Assembly: GCA_041399065.1 (NCBI GenBank)
Contig: JAWKTN010000002.1
Span: 620,001-684,000 of the forward strand
Direction of reading: 5' to 3'
Source of the DNA: JAGQPD01 sp020426865
GTDB taxonomy: Bacteria > Planctomycetota > Planctomycetia > Pirellulales > Pirellulaceae
DNA length: 64,000 bases
In this document: one piece after another, positions 55,195 through 64,000 of the stretch
How positions within the stretch are numbered: position 1 is the first letter of the stretch
How the letters are laid out: each line of letters starts with the position of its first letter
Position numbers and translations under genes: made by a program
The notes under the pieces: model-generated
Database searches by the model: none
Seen by the model: the letters and a program-made list of their open reading frames with translations, nothing else
What the model was told of the DNA's origin: nothing

Positions 55195-57359
55195 CCTACC
55201 TGCACGGCTTCGCGAGATTCCATGCGGCTTTCGGCCAGGCTAGTGTCGAGTGCCAGATTCATGGTCACGACCCACCTTCCGTCCTGGTCACCGACAACAT
55301 GCCAGTGCGGAATAACGCAAACCGACTGGTGAACCAATTCGAAGCCACCTTCCGATTGGCTGACGGTTTCCACCGGGAACGTCCAGACATTGGTCGGACG
55401 GCTGGCATCCCATTGCACTTGGATTCCCAACCATTGGTCGACCAGGCCGAGCTCGGTAACGTCTTGCAGGTCGAGGCGTGTTCCCAATTGGCCAAAGTTC
55501 TGATGGTCTTTGCCGAAGAAGTACCGATCATCGGCCCCGGCCGGCAGCCCGGCAAAATTCATTTCGATCCCAAAATGCAACGGGCGGTCTTGTGGCAGTC
55601 CCTCCAGCATGTAGGCGATCTGCAAGGTATTGCTGCCTTCATCCAGCGTCAGGCCTTTGGTTATTCGGACCTGGCACCCATCAATATGACACTCAGTAGT
55701 CATTTGTGCCTGTTTACGATCTTCTTTGCGGCGAAGTCGAGCTTCGTATTGTTGTGCGGCAAGTGAAACCGTGCCATGCCACTCACCTCGTTCGACTTGG
55801 TCCGAGGAAATATCGAGTGGGAAGAAGAAATCGATAAACGATTTGCGGGGATGCACATCGTACTGCAGACGTTGATCGAGCCCTTCTTGCTTGAAGACGA
55901 CACGGTCATGAATGCTCGCGCAGTTCTCCGCACCGGCATGATTTCCAGCCATCACCTTGCGATGGTAAGCTTCTTGGCGTCGCGTGAGAGTCGCCCCCAG
56001 GTTGTGGCAGATCGAGCGCACATCCAGTTCGTACATTTGCCCGCCTCGATGCGGTGAAATCAGGCAGTGCAAGTGTTCGTTGGACAATGAAATCTCCTGC
56101 AACCCATCGAGATCAAAATCGCCGGAATCGAGTTCCACCCATTGCGATGGGCGGCCGATCGCACGATCGATAAGGTTGTCGGCGGCAATCAAGTGATTGA
56201 ATACGGCGTTCCGCAAGTGCGGCAAGTAGGCCCCGCCAAAGGCGCCGTGCCAGTAGCTGCAATTGCATTGGCCGCGATAGAGTTCGCGTCGAGCCTGGTC
56301 GATCAGGTCGGCGTTTCCGCCGGCGCGCTCTGCCTCCTGCAGACGTCGGCTAACGGCGATCATCCGCGAGTACATTTCGTCGGTTTCGGGATACTTGACC
56401 TTGAAGTTCCGCCAGTACCCGCCGCGAACGAATCTCTGGATCTGGTGCCAGCGTGGATCGTCGTGCAACTGATGGGCAATGTCCTCATACTCGTTCTGTA
56501 GCGCCGCAGGCAAGGCCCATTCGGTCATCTCGCGATAGCTTCCCTCCGGCAGATAAATCTTGCCCACCGGCGGCGTGTGCGTCACTGCGTCTGACAACGT
56601 AGTGGTCTTCAGCCAATCGCGATTCTCGGTCAACAGATCAAAAAACCGCGACAACCAACCGTGTTCATAAACATGCGCCTTCGTGTCGGGCCAAGTGCCA
56701 AATTTCTCGCCATCGTCACCAAACACGACCACGGCATTCGGGTGCTGCTCAGCGATCTGGCGCAGATGTTCGATCGTTTCCTCCGGCGAGGCGAACGGAA
56801 TCAGATACCGCAAACGCTCACTGCCGGGAAACACGCACACCAGATTGCCGTCGTCTTCCGTCACGTAGTAGCCGTGCAGTTGTTCCTCTCGTAGTCCGGC
56901 ATTGCGGAAATGAAAATCGTCCAAGACGGTGTAACGGATGCCCGCCCGAGCAATGTCGCTCGTCATCGACTGCTCCCAGACTCGCTCGGGAATCCACATT
57001 CCCTGCACGTGGCAACCCAACCGCGATTCAAGCCAACGCGAGTATCGCGTGATCTGTCCGACCCGGTCGCGAGGCGGAATCATGGCCAGGATCGGTTCGT
57101 AAAAGGCACCTCCGACAATCTCCAATCGTCCCGCAGCGACATAGCCAGCCAGGCGATCGACGTAGTCGCCGTGGTGCTGGTCCAGCCATTCCATCAGTGA
57201 ACCGCTCGTGTGCAGCGAAAACTTCAGGTCGTGATAGCGGTCGAAGACGTCCAGGAACGGGCGATAGCTGTCTTGATACGACTGCTCAAAGACGTTATCA
57301 AAATTGCCGACAGGTTGGTGGTTATGCAATACAAGACAGAATCGGATGGCGTTGGGCAT
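55191..57359 (-). CDS. GH57 4-alpha-glucanotransferase/alpha-amylase-like enzyme
   Basis: 722 residues from ATG 57359 (MPNAIRFCLVLHNHQPVGNFD); a longer frame to 57383 exists. GH57 blocks: HNHQPVGNF, GRLEIVGGAFYEPILAMIP, MWIPERVWEQ (nucleophile Glu), VVFGDDGEKFGTWP (acid/base Asp). The C-terminal half is the DUF1925/1926-type beta-rich domain found in such glucanotransferases. Acts on glycogen or maltodextrins by disproportionation. It is the last gene of an operon with glgA and galT. Confidence 0.92.
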   Translation of the reverse strand: MPNAIRFCLVLHNHQPVGNFDNVFEQSYQDSYRPFLDVFDRYHDLKFSLHTSGSLMEWLDQHHGDYVDRLAGYVAAGRLEIVGGAFYEPILAMIPPRDRVGQITRYSRWLESRLGCHVQGMWIPERVWEQSMTSDIARAGIRYTVLDDFHFRNAGLREEQLHGYYVTEDDGNLVCVFPGSERLRYLIPFASPEETIEHLRQIAEQHPNAVVVFGDDGEKFGTWPDTKAHVYEHGWLSRFFDLLTENRDWLKTTTLSDAVTHTPPVGKIYLPEGSYREMTEWALPAALQNEYEDIAHQLHDDPRWHQIQRFVRGGYWRNFKVKYPETDEMYSRMIAVSRRLQEAERAGGNADLIDQARRELYRGQCNCSYWHGAFGGAYLPHLRNAVFNHLIAADNLIDRAIGRPSQWVELDSGDFDLDGLQEISLSNEHLHCLISPHRGGQMYELDVRSICHNLGATLTRRQEAYHRKVMAGNHAGAENCASIHDRVVFKQEGLDQRLQYDVHPRKSFIDFFFPLDISSDQVERGEWHGTVSLAAQQYEARLRRKEDRKQAQMTTECHIDGCQVRITKGLTLDEGSNTLQIAYMLEGLPQDRPLHFGIEMNFAGLPAGADDRYFFGKDHQNFGQLGTRLDLQDVTELGLVDQWLGIQVQWDASRPTNVWTFPVETVSQSEGGFELVHQSVCVIPHWHVVGDQDGRWVVTMNLALDTSLAESRMESREAVQVG

Positions 57360-57486
57360 GGATATCCTCTTTCGGCCGGGCAAACACTTGTCGCTACTGA
57401 ACCCTCATATGCTAGATCTTACCCATCCGTGAGATAGAGCATTAATCGGCAATCTCCACGCAGTCCAGCTAGCTTTTTTTATCAAA

Positions 57487-58578
57487 TTATCTTACCCAGT
57501 TTTCGTCGCTTGACGGAAAAATCTCCCGCAGTTGGGTGGCGGCGTCCTCTGGTAATACACTATTTACGAATATGCCGGTTCCCATTTCGAATCCAGCTAG
57601 CGTTGCCACTCGGGGAAGAATCTCAATATGCCAGTGATAATGGTCGTAGGGGTGAATGTCAAAGCCTGTCGCGATTTCGGGGGGCGCAAAGGGGGCGGTA
57701 TGGAGGACCAGGTTGTAGGCTGCTTGTGGCAATCGCCGCTCCAGGCGCGATAGCTGGCGCTGCAAGAATTCTCCGAGGCTTTGCAACGAACTTTCCGGTT
57801 GCGCGTCAAAATCCGCTCGATGCTCCCGGGCGGCGATCCAGATTTCGAACGGGAAACGGCTCGCCCATGGGCAGGCGGCCAGCCAGTTGTCGTCCTCGTC
57901 GACAATCGACCACCGCTGCGACGACAGCGAATCTGGCAGCCTTGGCGATGGAAGACGCAGGGCCACGCAAAGTGCACAATGCCCATACCTCTGCTGGAAG
58001 CGTAGCATCGCGTCGAGTTCATCCCGAATCCGCGCGGGCACCGAGCGAAGCCCAACAATCTGGCTGTGGGCATGTTCCACCGAAGCGCCGGCAGAGCGAC
58101 GGCAGTTTTTAAAGACGATTGGGCAATGGATCTGACCGCTCGTCCGCATCGCCGTGATTCGCCGATGGTAGGCGAGCATCACCAGTCCGACATCGCCCTT
58201 GGGCATTTCGGTCAGGCTCGCGACATGGCGATTCGATTCAATTGTGACTTCGTGCACGCCATGCGCCAACGTGCGACGCTGTGCCACGACCGCGGCTTCG
58301 GTCGATGAGGGACCATCGTCATTATCAGTCGCGGGATCGTCGATATTGAGAAACGGGTAGAGATTGTTGACAACTCGCACATCCCAGTCATTGGCCGAAT
58401 CGGGATTCTTGAGTGTCAACAGCCCGGGGGGAGTTTGATTCTCGTGTCCACCGCAGAACGGGCAAATGGCATCTGGTAGCCGCTGAGCCACACCGATGAA
58501 CTCGTCGGGCCGGCTGTTGCGGCGCGGGGCGAAGATCACATTGGCACCGCTCAGTAAGTCGCTGCGAAGCTCAGGCAC
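57487..58578 (-). CDS. galT: Galactose-1-phosphate uridylyltransferase
   Basis: 363 residues from GTG 58578, giving (M)PELRSDLLSGANVIFAPRR, the typical start; the ATG at 58638 lies far inside glgA. Blocks: CPFCGGHE (metal or structural Cys pair), VRVVNNLYPFL, HGVHEVTIESNRH and EHAHSQIVG, where HAHSQ is the HxHxQ nucleotidyl-His motif. The C-terminal domain ends HWHIEILPR. Reaction: UMP transfer between UDP-glucose and galactose-1-phosphate (or a related hexose-1-phosphate). Its start overlaps the glgA stop by 8 bases. Confidence 0.93.
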   Translation of the reverse strand: MPELRSDLLSGANVIFAPRRNSRPDEFIGVAQRLPDAICPFCGGHENQTPPGLLTLKNPDSANDWDVRVVNNLYPFLNIDDPATDNDDGPSSTEAAVVAQRRTLAHGVHEVTIESNRHVASLTEMPKGDVGLVMLAYHRRITAMRTSGQIHCPIVFKNCRRSAGASVEHAHSQIVGLRSVPARIRDELDAMLRFQQRYGHCALCVALRLPSPRLPDSLSSQRWSIVDEDDNWLAACPWASRFPFEIWIAAREHRADFDAQPESSLQSLGEFLQRQLSRLERRLPQAAYNLVLHTAPFAPPEIATGFDIHPYDHYHWHIEILPRVATLAGFEMGTGIFVNSVLPEDAATQLREIFPSSDENWVR

Positions 58579-60064
58579 AAATCGTTTCTTTGACGCGGGC
58601 AACCGTCTGCTCGTAGAGCGCGACGTACTCGCGGGCACTCCGTTTCCAAGACCAATCCTGACTCATCGCCGTTGTCACGATTTGTTCCCACGCCTGCCGG
58701 TTGTGAAGGTACAAGTTACAACCACGTTCGAGCGCTCGTTCTAGTCCGACCACCGAAAAATCATCGAATGAAAAGCCGTTGGCCGATTGATCGGCGATGG
58801 TTTCTTCTCGAGTATCGACCACGGTATCCGCCAAGCCACCGGTTTCATGAACGATGGGAATGGTACCGTACTTGAGGCTGTAAAGCTGGTTCAGCCCGCA
58901 CGGCTCGTATCGGCTGGGCATGAGAAACATGTCAGCGCCGGCTTCAATTTGCCGGGCCAACTCGTCGGAAAACTCCAGCCGTACAGCGACACGATTGGGG
59001 AATTCGTGAGCGAGTTCCTGCAATTGGCGATGATAGCGAGGATCGCCCGTCCCCAAGAGCGCCCACTGCACGGGATGCTGGTGCGACCAGCGTTGCATAA
59101 TCTCGTACACCAGATTGATCCCTTTCTGCTCAACCAATCGGCCAACCAGGCCGAACAGCGGGACATTGGGATCTCGCAGTAGTCCTAGTCTCTCCTGCAA
59201 CGCGGCCTTGCAGCGAGCTTTGCCCTCACGCCAGTTATCGATGCTGTATTGTTGAGACAGTGCACTGTCATTGGCAGGATTCCATACTCCGTAGTCGACG
59301 CCATTGAGGATACCCGAGAGGCATTCCCGTCGATTGGACAACACCCCTTCCAACCCGCAACCGAGCGGCGGACGCTGGATTTCTTCCGAATAGCGTGGAC
59401 TGACCGTGTTGATCGCATCAGCAAACACAATTCCGGTCTTCATTAAATTGAGATCGCCGTAAAACTCCATCTGCTGCCAATTGAAATACTTCCAGTCCAA
59501 CCCGGTCAACAACATATCCCAGTGCCAGAAGCGACCTTGGTAGGCAAGATTGTGAATGGTGAACAGGCTGACCGTCGACTCGAATCCGCGAGCTCCACGA
59601 TATTCGATTGCCAGGTAGGCCGGCACGAGGGCCGTCTGCCAGTCGTTGCAATGGACGACATCGACGTCCATTTCCAGTAGCCGCATCGTTTCCATGACGG
59701 CGCGGCTGAAGAACACAAATCGTTGGCAATTGTCGCGATAGTCCTGCCCCCCTTCGCCATACAGGCCTACGCGGCCGAAAAAGTCGTGTTGTTCGACCAG
59801 GTAAACCGGCACATCCGATTCGGGCAGTGCACTGCGAAGGAGCCGTCCGGTGAGCACTTGATTGCCGATGGGGATGTCAAAGCGAACATCGGTTTCCTCG
59901 ATGGGTTGGCCACTGGCAAATACCGAAGGGTAGGCTGGCATGATGAGACGAACGTCGTGCCCGAGTCGTTTCAGTTCGACGGGCAGCGCCCCGCAAACGT
60001 CGGCCATACCGCCGGTTTTCGCGAAGGGAACCGCTTCGCTGGTGGCCATGAGGACTTTCAGCAT
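58571..60064 (-). CDS. glgA: Glycogen synthase
   Basis: 497 residues from ATG 60064, preceded by a GGAG/AGGAG site (ATG at 60097 is a longer alternative). KTGGMADVCGALP is the GT5 ADP-glucose binding loop, DVVHCNDWQTALVP and FTIHNLAYQG are conserved, and the C-terminal GADMFLMPSRYEPCGLNQLYSLKYGTIP is the catalytic E-x7-E-type region. Adds glucosyl units from ADP-glucose to glycogen. First gene of the operon glgA-galT-GH57. Confidence 0.96.
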   Translation of the reverse strand: MLKVLMATSEAVPFAKTGGMADVCGALPVELKRLGHDVRLIMPAYPSVFASGQPIEETDVRFDIPIGNQVLTGRLLRSALPESDVPVYLVEQHDFFGRVGLYGEGGQDYRDNCQRFVFFSRAVMETMRLLEMDVDVVHCNDWQTALVPAYLAIEYRGARGFESTVSLFTIHNLAYQGRFWHWDMLLTGLDWKYFNWQQMEFYGDLNLMKTGIVFADAINTVSPRYSEEIQRPPLGCGLEGVLSNRRECLSGILNGVDYGVWNPANDSALSQQYSIDNWREGKARCKAALQERLGLLRDPNVPLFGLVGRLVEQKGINLVYEIMQRWSHQHPVQWALLGTGDPRYHRQLQELAHEFPNRVAVRLEFSDELARQIEAGADMFLMPSRYEPCGLNQLYSLKYGTIPIVHETGGLADTVVDTREETIADQSANGFSFDDFSVVGLERALERGCNLYLHNRQAWEQIVTTAMSQDWSWKRSAREYVALYEQTVARVKETICA

Positions 60065-60387
60065 GCCTCTAATCTCCTTCGTGTGCGGCGGTATCAAGGT
60101 GGGAGAAAGGTCGCCCGCAGGGGGTCAGAACCAGCACGACCGCTAGACTTTTCGCCCCTAATATAGCTTACCTCAATGTACGTCATTTCGCACTACCGGG
60201 CAATTCTGAACCGAATCGAACCGCCGCGGCACGCATTGTCTAGGGCAGGTTGTATCAAGTGTGTAGAATACATCAGTCCTGTCAAAATCGCCGCGGAGCG
60301 TCCTGTCGCTGAGAATCGGCGGCAGAATACTGGCAGGTCACCGCCAACGCAACGCGGACCATAACGCAGAACGAAGGCAGTTGGGCG
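60065..60387. other. Intergenic region between divergent glgA and the ECF sigma gene
   Basis: About 320 bases serving as the divergent promoter zone. A short motif ggggtcag near 60121 resembles the one at 45.45 kb. No gene or paired promoter boxes can be assigned with confidence. Confidence 0.35.
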
Positions 60388-61005
60388 ATGAAACCCCACG
60401 AAACCAAGCCGCTCGAAGTCGAACGAATTGCGCGCCAGCACTTCGATCGGCTCCATCGCGCCGCCCTCGTGATGACCGGTAGCCCCTGGGATGCCGACGA
60501 TCTCGCTCAAGAAACCTTCCTGGTGCTCTCCCGAAATCCGCAGGCATTCGAAGGTCGCAGCTCGCTCTTTACATGGCTCTATGGCGTGCTTTTGAATCTG
60601 GAGCGGCGACGGAGACGTCAATTGGGGATGCACCACCGCAAGTTGCAGGTGCTGAGCGACCGAACACCGACCGACCGAGCGACGATTCCTGCCGCCGAAA
60701 CGGCGATTGAGGTGGCACAATGGAAGAACAGCTTGTGGGCCGTTGTCGCGGAATTGAACGACGGCCAGCGTCAAGCTTTGGTTCTGCGATTCAGCGAAGG
60801 GCTGCGATACGACGAGATCGCACAGGTCATGGGCTGTCCGGTGGGGACGGTCAAATCGCGAATCTCCCTCGGCCTCGCTGCCCTCCGAGAGAAACTGGCC
60901 AATGCCGAAGAAGTACTCCGCTGTGCACCGGCACACTGCGACGAAGACATCATTCAACAATGGCATCTCACCGAATCCTCGGTCATTCAACGGAGGCGCG
61001 GTTAA
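60388..61005 (+). CDS. ECF-family RNA polymerase sigma factor
   Basis: 205 residues. Region 2: ADDLAQETFLVLSRNPQAFEGRSSLFTWLYGVLLNLERRRRR; region 4: LNDGQRQALVLRFSEGLRYDEIAQVMGCPVGTVKSRISLGLAALREKL. Ends with CAPAHC near the C-terminus. The following membrane protein gene begins 1-2 bases after, typical for an anti-sigma partner. Confidence 0.93.
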   Translation: MKPHETKPLEVERIARQHFDRLHRAALVMTGSPWDADDLAQETFLVLSRNPQAFEGRSSLFTWLYGVLLNLERRRRRQLGMHHRKLQVLSDRTPTDRATIPAAETAIEVAQWKNSLWAVVAELNDGQRQALVLRFSEGLRYDEIAQVMGCPVGTVKSRISLGLAALREKLANAEEVLRCAPAHCDEDIIQQWHLTESSVIQRRRG

Positions 61006-61006
61006 G

Positions 61007-61570
61007 ATGAATGTCGTGTTTCCCCCCGACCCCAACGAACGATACAACAACGATGCGACCAACGATCGTGACACCGATCGCTTCCTCCCTGACGACTTGT
61101 GGGAATTAGCCACACAGTTGCAGGCCGACGCACAGCGGCTTGCCAGGCATTACCCTCCATCCCCCCCAGACCTTCAACATCCGCCTGACACCAGAAAAAC
61201 GTTCCGGTCGAATCGCTGGAAACTGGCTACACCCGTACTGGGCACCGCACTAACGATCATGGCGTTGGTCGCTTCGCACTTGCTTGTCCGTTCCCATGAA
61301 GGACCGGCCGCGCCGGAAGATCCGACACGCTCCGTTACCTACGCCTCACACGCTCACACCCCGGAACCTCCCGACGCGAGCGACGCCAGCGACCGAAACA
61401 ACGTATTTGCGTCTCATGCGTCCTGGACAGGAACCCAAGTCACCACGTCACGCCTTCAGCCACACGACGCGACGGTGACATTCGTCAGCGGACTGTCCGG
61501 ACCGGAAATGGAAGCGGTATTGGATATTATGGAAACGGGGCCACACCACGACCTGAACCTGGGGTTCTAA
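61007..61570 (+). CDS. Putative membrane anti-sigma factor
   Basis: 187 residues from ATG 61007 (GGAGG lies upstream). A polar N-terminal part (DLWELATQLQADAQRLARHYPP) precedes one membrane helix (KLATPVLGTALTIMALVASHLLV) and a Ser/Pro/Asp-rich extracytoplasmic segment ending VSGLSGPEMEAVLDIMETGP. No zinc motif. Position directly after an ECF sigma gene supports the assignment; a protease-like gene follows 10 bases downstream. Confidence 0.65.
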   Translation: MNVVFPPDPNERYNNDATNDRDTDRFLPDDLWELATQLQADAQRLARHYPPSPPDLQHPPDTRKTFRSNRWKLATPVLGTALTIMALVASHLLVRSHEGPAAPEDPTRSVTYASHAHTPEPPDASDASDRNNVFASHASWTGTQVTTSRLQPHDATVTFVSGLSGPEMEAVLDIMETGPHHDLNLGF

Positions 61571-61580
61571 TACGCAACTT

Positions 61581-63020
61581 GTGAGTCATCGCACCGTGAT
61601 CGATCCTTTGAAAAACCTGGTCCATGCCGCACTTGTGGGTCGTGCCCTTTGGCAGCCTCGCTGTTGGGAGGTAGCAAATGCTGAGTTTTCGAATGCTGAG
61701 TTTTCGAGGTTTAGGTTTTCAATTTGGGGGAGAGTATTTGTCGCAACCGCGCTGCTGGCAAGTCCCCAACCGAGCCGCGGGCAACTGCCGGAACCTCCGG
61801 CGCAAGTGGCCCAGCGGCTGATGGCCAATACGGTAACTGTCCGAGTAGCAACGCGGGACGAAGAAGGACAGGAGCAGGTATCGGTACATTCTGGTGCCAT
61901 AGTGTCGGACCAATCCGAGCTGTCGATGGACCTCAATTCCAAGGCGGAACGCACGTCAACATCGATGGTCGTCACGCAGCATCAGGGCCCCCTTACCGCG
62001 ACGGTCCGTGTTACGTTGCCGGGTGGGGCTCAGGCACGTGGCCAATGGCAGGTTGTCGATTCGTACTCCCAACTGGCCCTTTTGGAACTCGACACCGCAC
62101 TGAATGACGATCCAGGTCTAACGATAGTCGACGAGACTCCGCAGGTCGGCAAGTGGGTGCTGACCGCGTCCGGATGGGGCACGAGGCCCCCGATCGTATC
62201 GTTGGGGATCCTCAGTGCGACCGATGCGGAGATGCCCCGCCAGGCAAGCCCTCCATTGTTGCAGTCGGACGTACGAACAACGGAGACGTCGGCGGGGGCT
62301 CCGTTGGTCGACCAGTCGGGGCATCTGATCGGAATCGTTGTCGGTTCGGGCGGATCGCCAGAGCCCAACGGTTGGACGTTTGCTGTTCCGGTGCAACACG
62401 TACGCCGGTTGATACGTGCCAGGCGCCATGGTCAAGCGGTCTTACTGCAGCGGCAGCGTCCCCACGCGGGATTGATCCTCTCGGCGGGCGATCAACGCGA
62501 CACGGTCGTCGTACAACGAGTTCTCGAAGGTGGTCCGGCGGCACGAGCAGGGATCCATTCAGGAGACACAATTCTGGCATCAGACGGTATCGAGATCCGT
62601 TCGGTCTATCAAGCGTTGCAACCGGTTTTACGGAAACAGCCAGGGGACGTACTGACGTTGCGAGTCGCGTCGTCGACGGATCCTCGATCCATCCGCGATG
62701 TCGCGATTGTATTGGATGGTCGAATGGCGAATATCGAACCGGAATTGGTCACGCGAGGACTGGTGCGACAAACGGTCGACGTCAGTCGCGTTGACGCCAA
62801 CACGCTGCGTTTGCGGTCTCGACAGCAGGAAGTTCGAAATCTGTCGATGCCGACCTCGTCAGGTGACAGCGTGTTACCACGGAGCGAGTCGGAGTTATTG
62901 CGGGAGGCGGTGCAGTTGATTGAGCGTCTGCAATACGAGCTCGACCAACGAGAACGCCATCAGCAAGAAATTGAGGAACGAATTCGCAACTTGGAGGCAG
63001 AGCTGTCGCGGCCGCGTTGA
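61581..63020 (+). CDS. Secreted PDZ protein of HtrA/DegP type with degenerate active site
   Basis: 479 residues from GTG 61581. A hydrophobic segment (WGRVFVATALLASPQPSRG) near residues 48-67 acts as a signal peptide. The trypsin-like domain (about 75-270) retains TSAGAPLVDQSGHLIGIVVGSGG, the nucleophile region, though with A for the usual G in GNSGGP. The His motif (TNxHV) is absent: the expected position reads VSDQSELSMDLNSKAERTSTS. The Asp strand is YSQLALLELD, without the usual DxA Asp. A PDZ domain follows (about 285-370; VLEGGPAARAGIHSGDTILASDG) and a C-terminal coiled coil (LLREAVQLIERLQYELDQRERHQQE). Likely a non-proteolytic sensor or adaptor in the sigma/anti-sigma locus. Confidence 0.82.
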   Translation: MSHRTVIDPLKNLVHAALVGRALWQPRCWEVANAEFSNAEFSRFRFSIWGRVFVATALLASPQPSRGQLPEPPAQVAQRLMANTVTVRVATRDEEGQEQVSVHSGAIVSDQSELSMDLNSKAERTSTSMVVTQHQGPLTATVRVTLPGGAQARGQWQVVDSYSQLALLELDTALNDDPGLTIVDETPQVGKWVLTASGWGTRPPIVSLGILSATDAEMPRQASPPLLQSDVRTTETSAGAPLVDQSGHLIGIVVGSGGSPEPNGWTFAVPVQHVRRLIRARRHGQAVLLQRQRPHAGLILSAGDQRDTVVVQRVLEGGPAARAGIHSGDTILASDGIEIRSVYQALQPVLRKQPGDVLTLRVASSTDPRSIRDVAIVLDGRMANIEPELVTRGLVRQTVDVSRVDANTLRLRSRQQEVRNLSMPTSSGDSVLPRSESELLREAVQLIERLQYELDQRERHQQEIEERIRNLEAELSRPR

Positions 63021-63047
63021 TTGGGGAGTGTCGTTCAGCGAGCTGCG

Positions 63048-64000
63048 TTATCCTTCCAGGACGCTCACGAGCGAATCGCACAAGTAACCCATCGTTTCGT
63101 CGGTCATACCCGCAACGTTGATCCGACCGTCGCGGACGACGTAGATGGCAAAGCGATCTCTCAACTGGTCGACTTGCTGCGGCGTCAGACCGGAAAAGGA
63201 AAACATCCCCCTCTGCTGGCCGATAAAAGAAAAGTCACGTGGCGCGTTGGCCTTTGCCATGCCGGCGACAAAACTCGACCGCATGCCGTTGATGCGATCG
63301 CGCATTTCGGCCAGTTCGGCATGCCAGTCTTTGGTAAAACCCGGGTCGGACAGAACGGTAGCGACGATGGCGGCACCGTGTGATGGCGGATTGGAATAGT
63401 TGCTGCGAATACACTTCTTGATGCGACTGAGCACCGACTTGGTCGTGGTCGCATCGCCGGTCAGCGCAGTAAGTGCACCGACGCGTTCGCGGTACAATCC
63501 GAAGTTCTTGGAAAACGAACTACAAACCAGCAATTCGTCACAGGCTGACGAGATCGCTCGCAGGCCCAACGCGTCTTCTTCCAGTCCGACCCCGAATCCC
63601 TGGTAAGCAAAATCGAGGATTGGGAGCCATTGTTTTTCGCGCGCGGCGGCGGCGATCTCGGACCATTGTTCCGCCGTGGGATCGATCCCCGTGGGGTTGT
63701 GGCAACAGACGTGCAATAGTACGGCATCACCGGCGGGAACGTTGTGCAGACTGCCAATCATGGCGCCGAAATCAAGTCCATTGGACTCGGCTCGAAAATA
63801 GGGATAATACTGAACCTTCAGACCGGCGGCATGAAAGATACTGGCATGGTTCGCCCAGGTGGGCGTGCTGCACCAGACGGTGGCGCTTGGAAACGCGCTT
63901 TGGACAAAATCCGCAGCCACCCGCAACGCCGCTGTCCCGCCAGGCGTCTGCACCGAGGCGACACGGTTGGAGGTTGCCAGCGAATCGCTGCCCCACAACA
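63048..64000 (-). CDS. Aspartate/aromatic-amino-acid aminotransferase, 5' end beyond the window
   Basis: At least 316 residues; the start is outside the window. PLP Lys in CSSFSKNFGLYRERVGAL, Asp in LDFAYQGFG and HNPTGIDPTAEQW give the class I aminotransferase Ia/aromatic (TyrB/AspC) signature. RDGRINVAGM is the C-terminal substrate-binding region with the expected Arg. Reaction: amino group exchange with 2-oxoglutarate; which amino acid is not determined. The gene is convergent with the PDZ protein gene. Confidence 0.93.
   Translation of the reverse strand, partial: LWGSDSLATSNRVASVQTPGGTAALRVAADFVQSAFPSATVWCSTPTWANHASIFHAAGLKVQYYPYFRAESNGLDFGAMIGSLHNVPAGDAVLLHVCCHNPTGIDPTAEQWSEIAAAAREKQWLPILDFAYQGFGVGLEEDALGLRAISSACDELLVCSSFSKNFGLYRERVGALTALTGDATTTKSVLSRIKKCIRSNYSNPPSHGAAIVATVLSDPGFTKDWHAELAEMRDRINGMRSSFVAGMAKANAPRDFSFIGQQRGMFSFSGLTPQQVDQLRDRFAIYVVRDGRINVAGMTDETMGYLCDSLVSVLEG

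Overview
This window is bacterial chromosomal DNA that reads as a planctomycete, most probably a Pirellulales-like lineage. The evidence is in the proteins: two PEP-CTERM proteins with dockerin-like repeats of the form DxNxNGxVDAADxxxWKxxFG, a giant surface protein opening with an LEPR-XLL-type motif (LEQRELLA), a large PQQ-propeller protein, a heme-c/copper-monooxygenase-like protein with EF-hands, and short divergent membrane proteins of planctomycete style. Genes are mostly on the minus strand in tight operons, and many starts are GTG or overlap the previous stop. No rRNA, tRNA or CRISPR array was seen.

Layout. 1-269: 5' end of the primary sigma factor gene rpoD (minus). 270-1243: long leader/intergenic DNA. 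1244-2722: fusion of a zinc-ribbon membrane region with an SMP-30/gluconolactonase propeller. 2701-9631: four-gene minus operon of a secreted PQQ-propeller/methyltransferase-like/malectin-like protein, a secreted C-terminally anchored protein, an FtsX-type permease and a LolD-type ATPase. 9872-11028: a DUF1801 gene and gene debris, including a remnant of a PQQ-dependent sugar dehydrogenase. 11030-14935: large repetitive PEP-CTERM protein. 15678-18405: complete EF-P beta-lysylation module (epmB divergent from efp-epmA), then a Cys/Met-metabolism PLP enzyme, infA, a secreted protein, lysA and a universal stress protein.

25202-35221 (minus): a MoxR / DUF58 / BatD-like / two VWA (BatA, BatB-like) / BatC-like operon followed by a 1423-residue secreted acidic protein. 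The BatC-like frame is interrupted by an in-frame TGA with 40 further open codons. A MITE-like 120-bp inverted repeat sits at the 3' end of a phytanoyl-CoA dioxygenase gene. 36496-42155: a second PEP-CTERM protein and a four-gene operon (cytochrome/copper monooxygenase-like, redoxin, alpha/beta hydrolase, DUF2071). 42254-43734: ECF sigma factor with its probable membrane anti-sigma partner.

43735-47584 is an accessory, debris-rich region: tandem repeats, a 91-bp palindrome, a frameshifted TPR gene, two copies of a ~68-bp repeat lying behind two unrelated small genes, a larger dispersed repeat shared with 54.1 kb, and an IS1380-type transposase remnant. 47862-53651 encodes a ~1930-residue secreted multidomain lipase-like protein with terminal dockerin-like repeats. 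54484-60064: bioD, then a glgA-galT-GH57 glucanotransferase operon for glycogen/alpha-glucan metabolism. 60388-63020: a second ECF sigma factor, its putative membrane anti-sigma partner and a degenerate PDZ trypsin-like protein. The right edge cuts an aromatic/aspartate aminotransferase gene.
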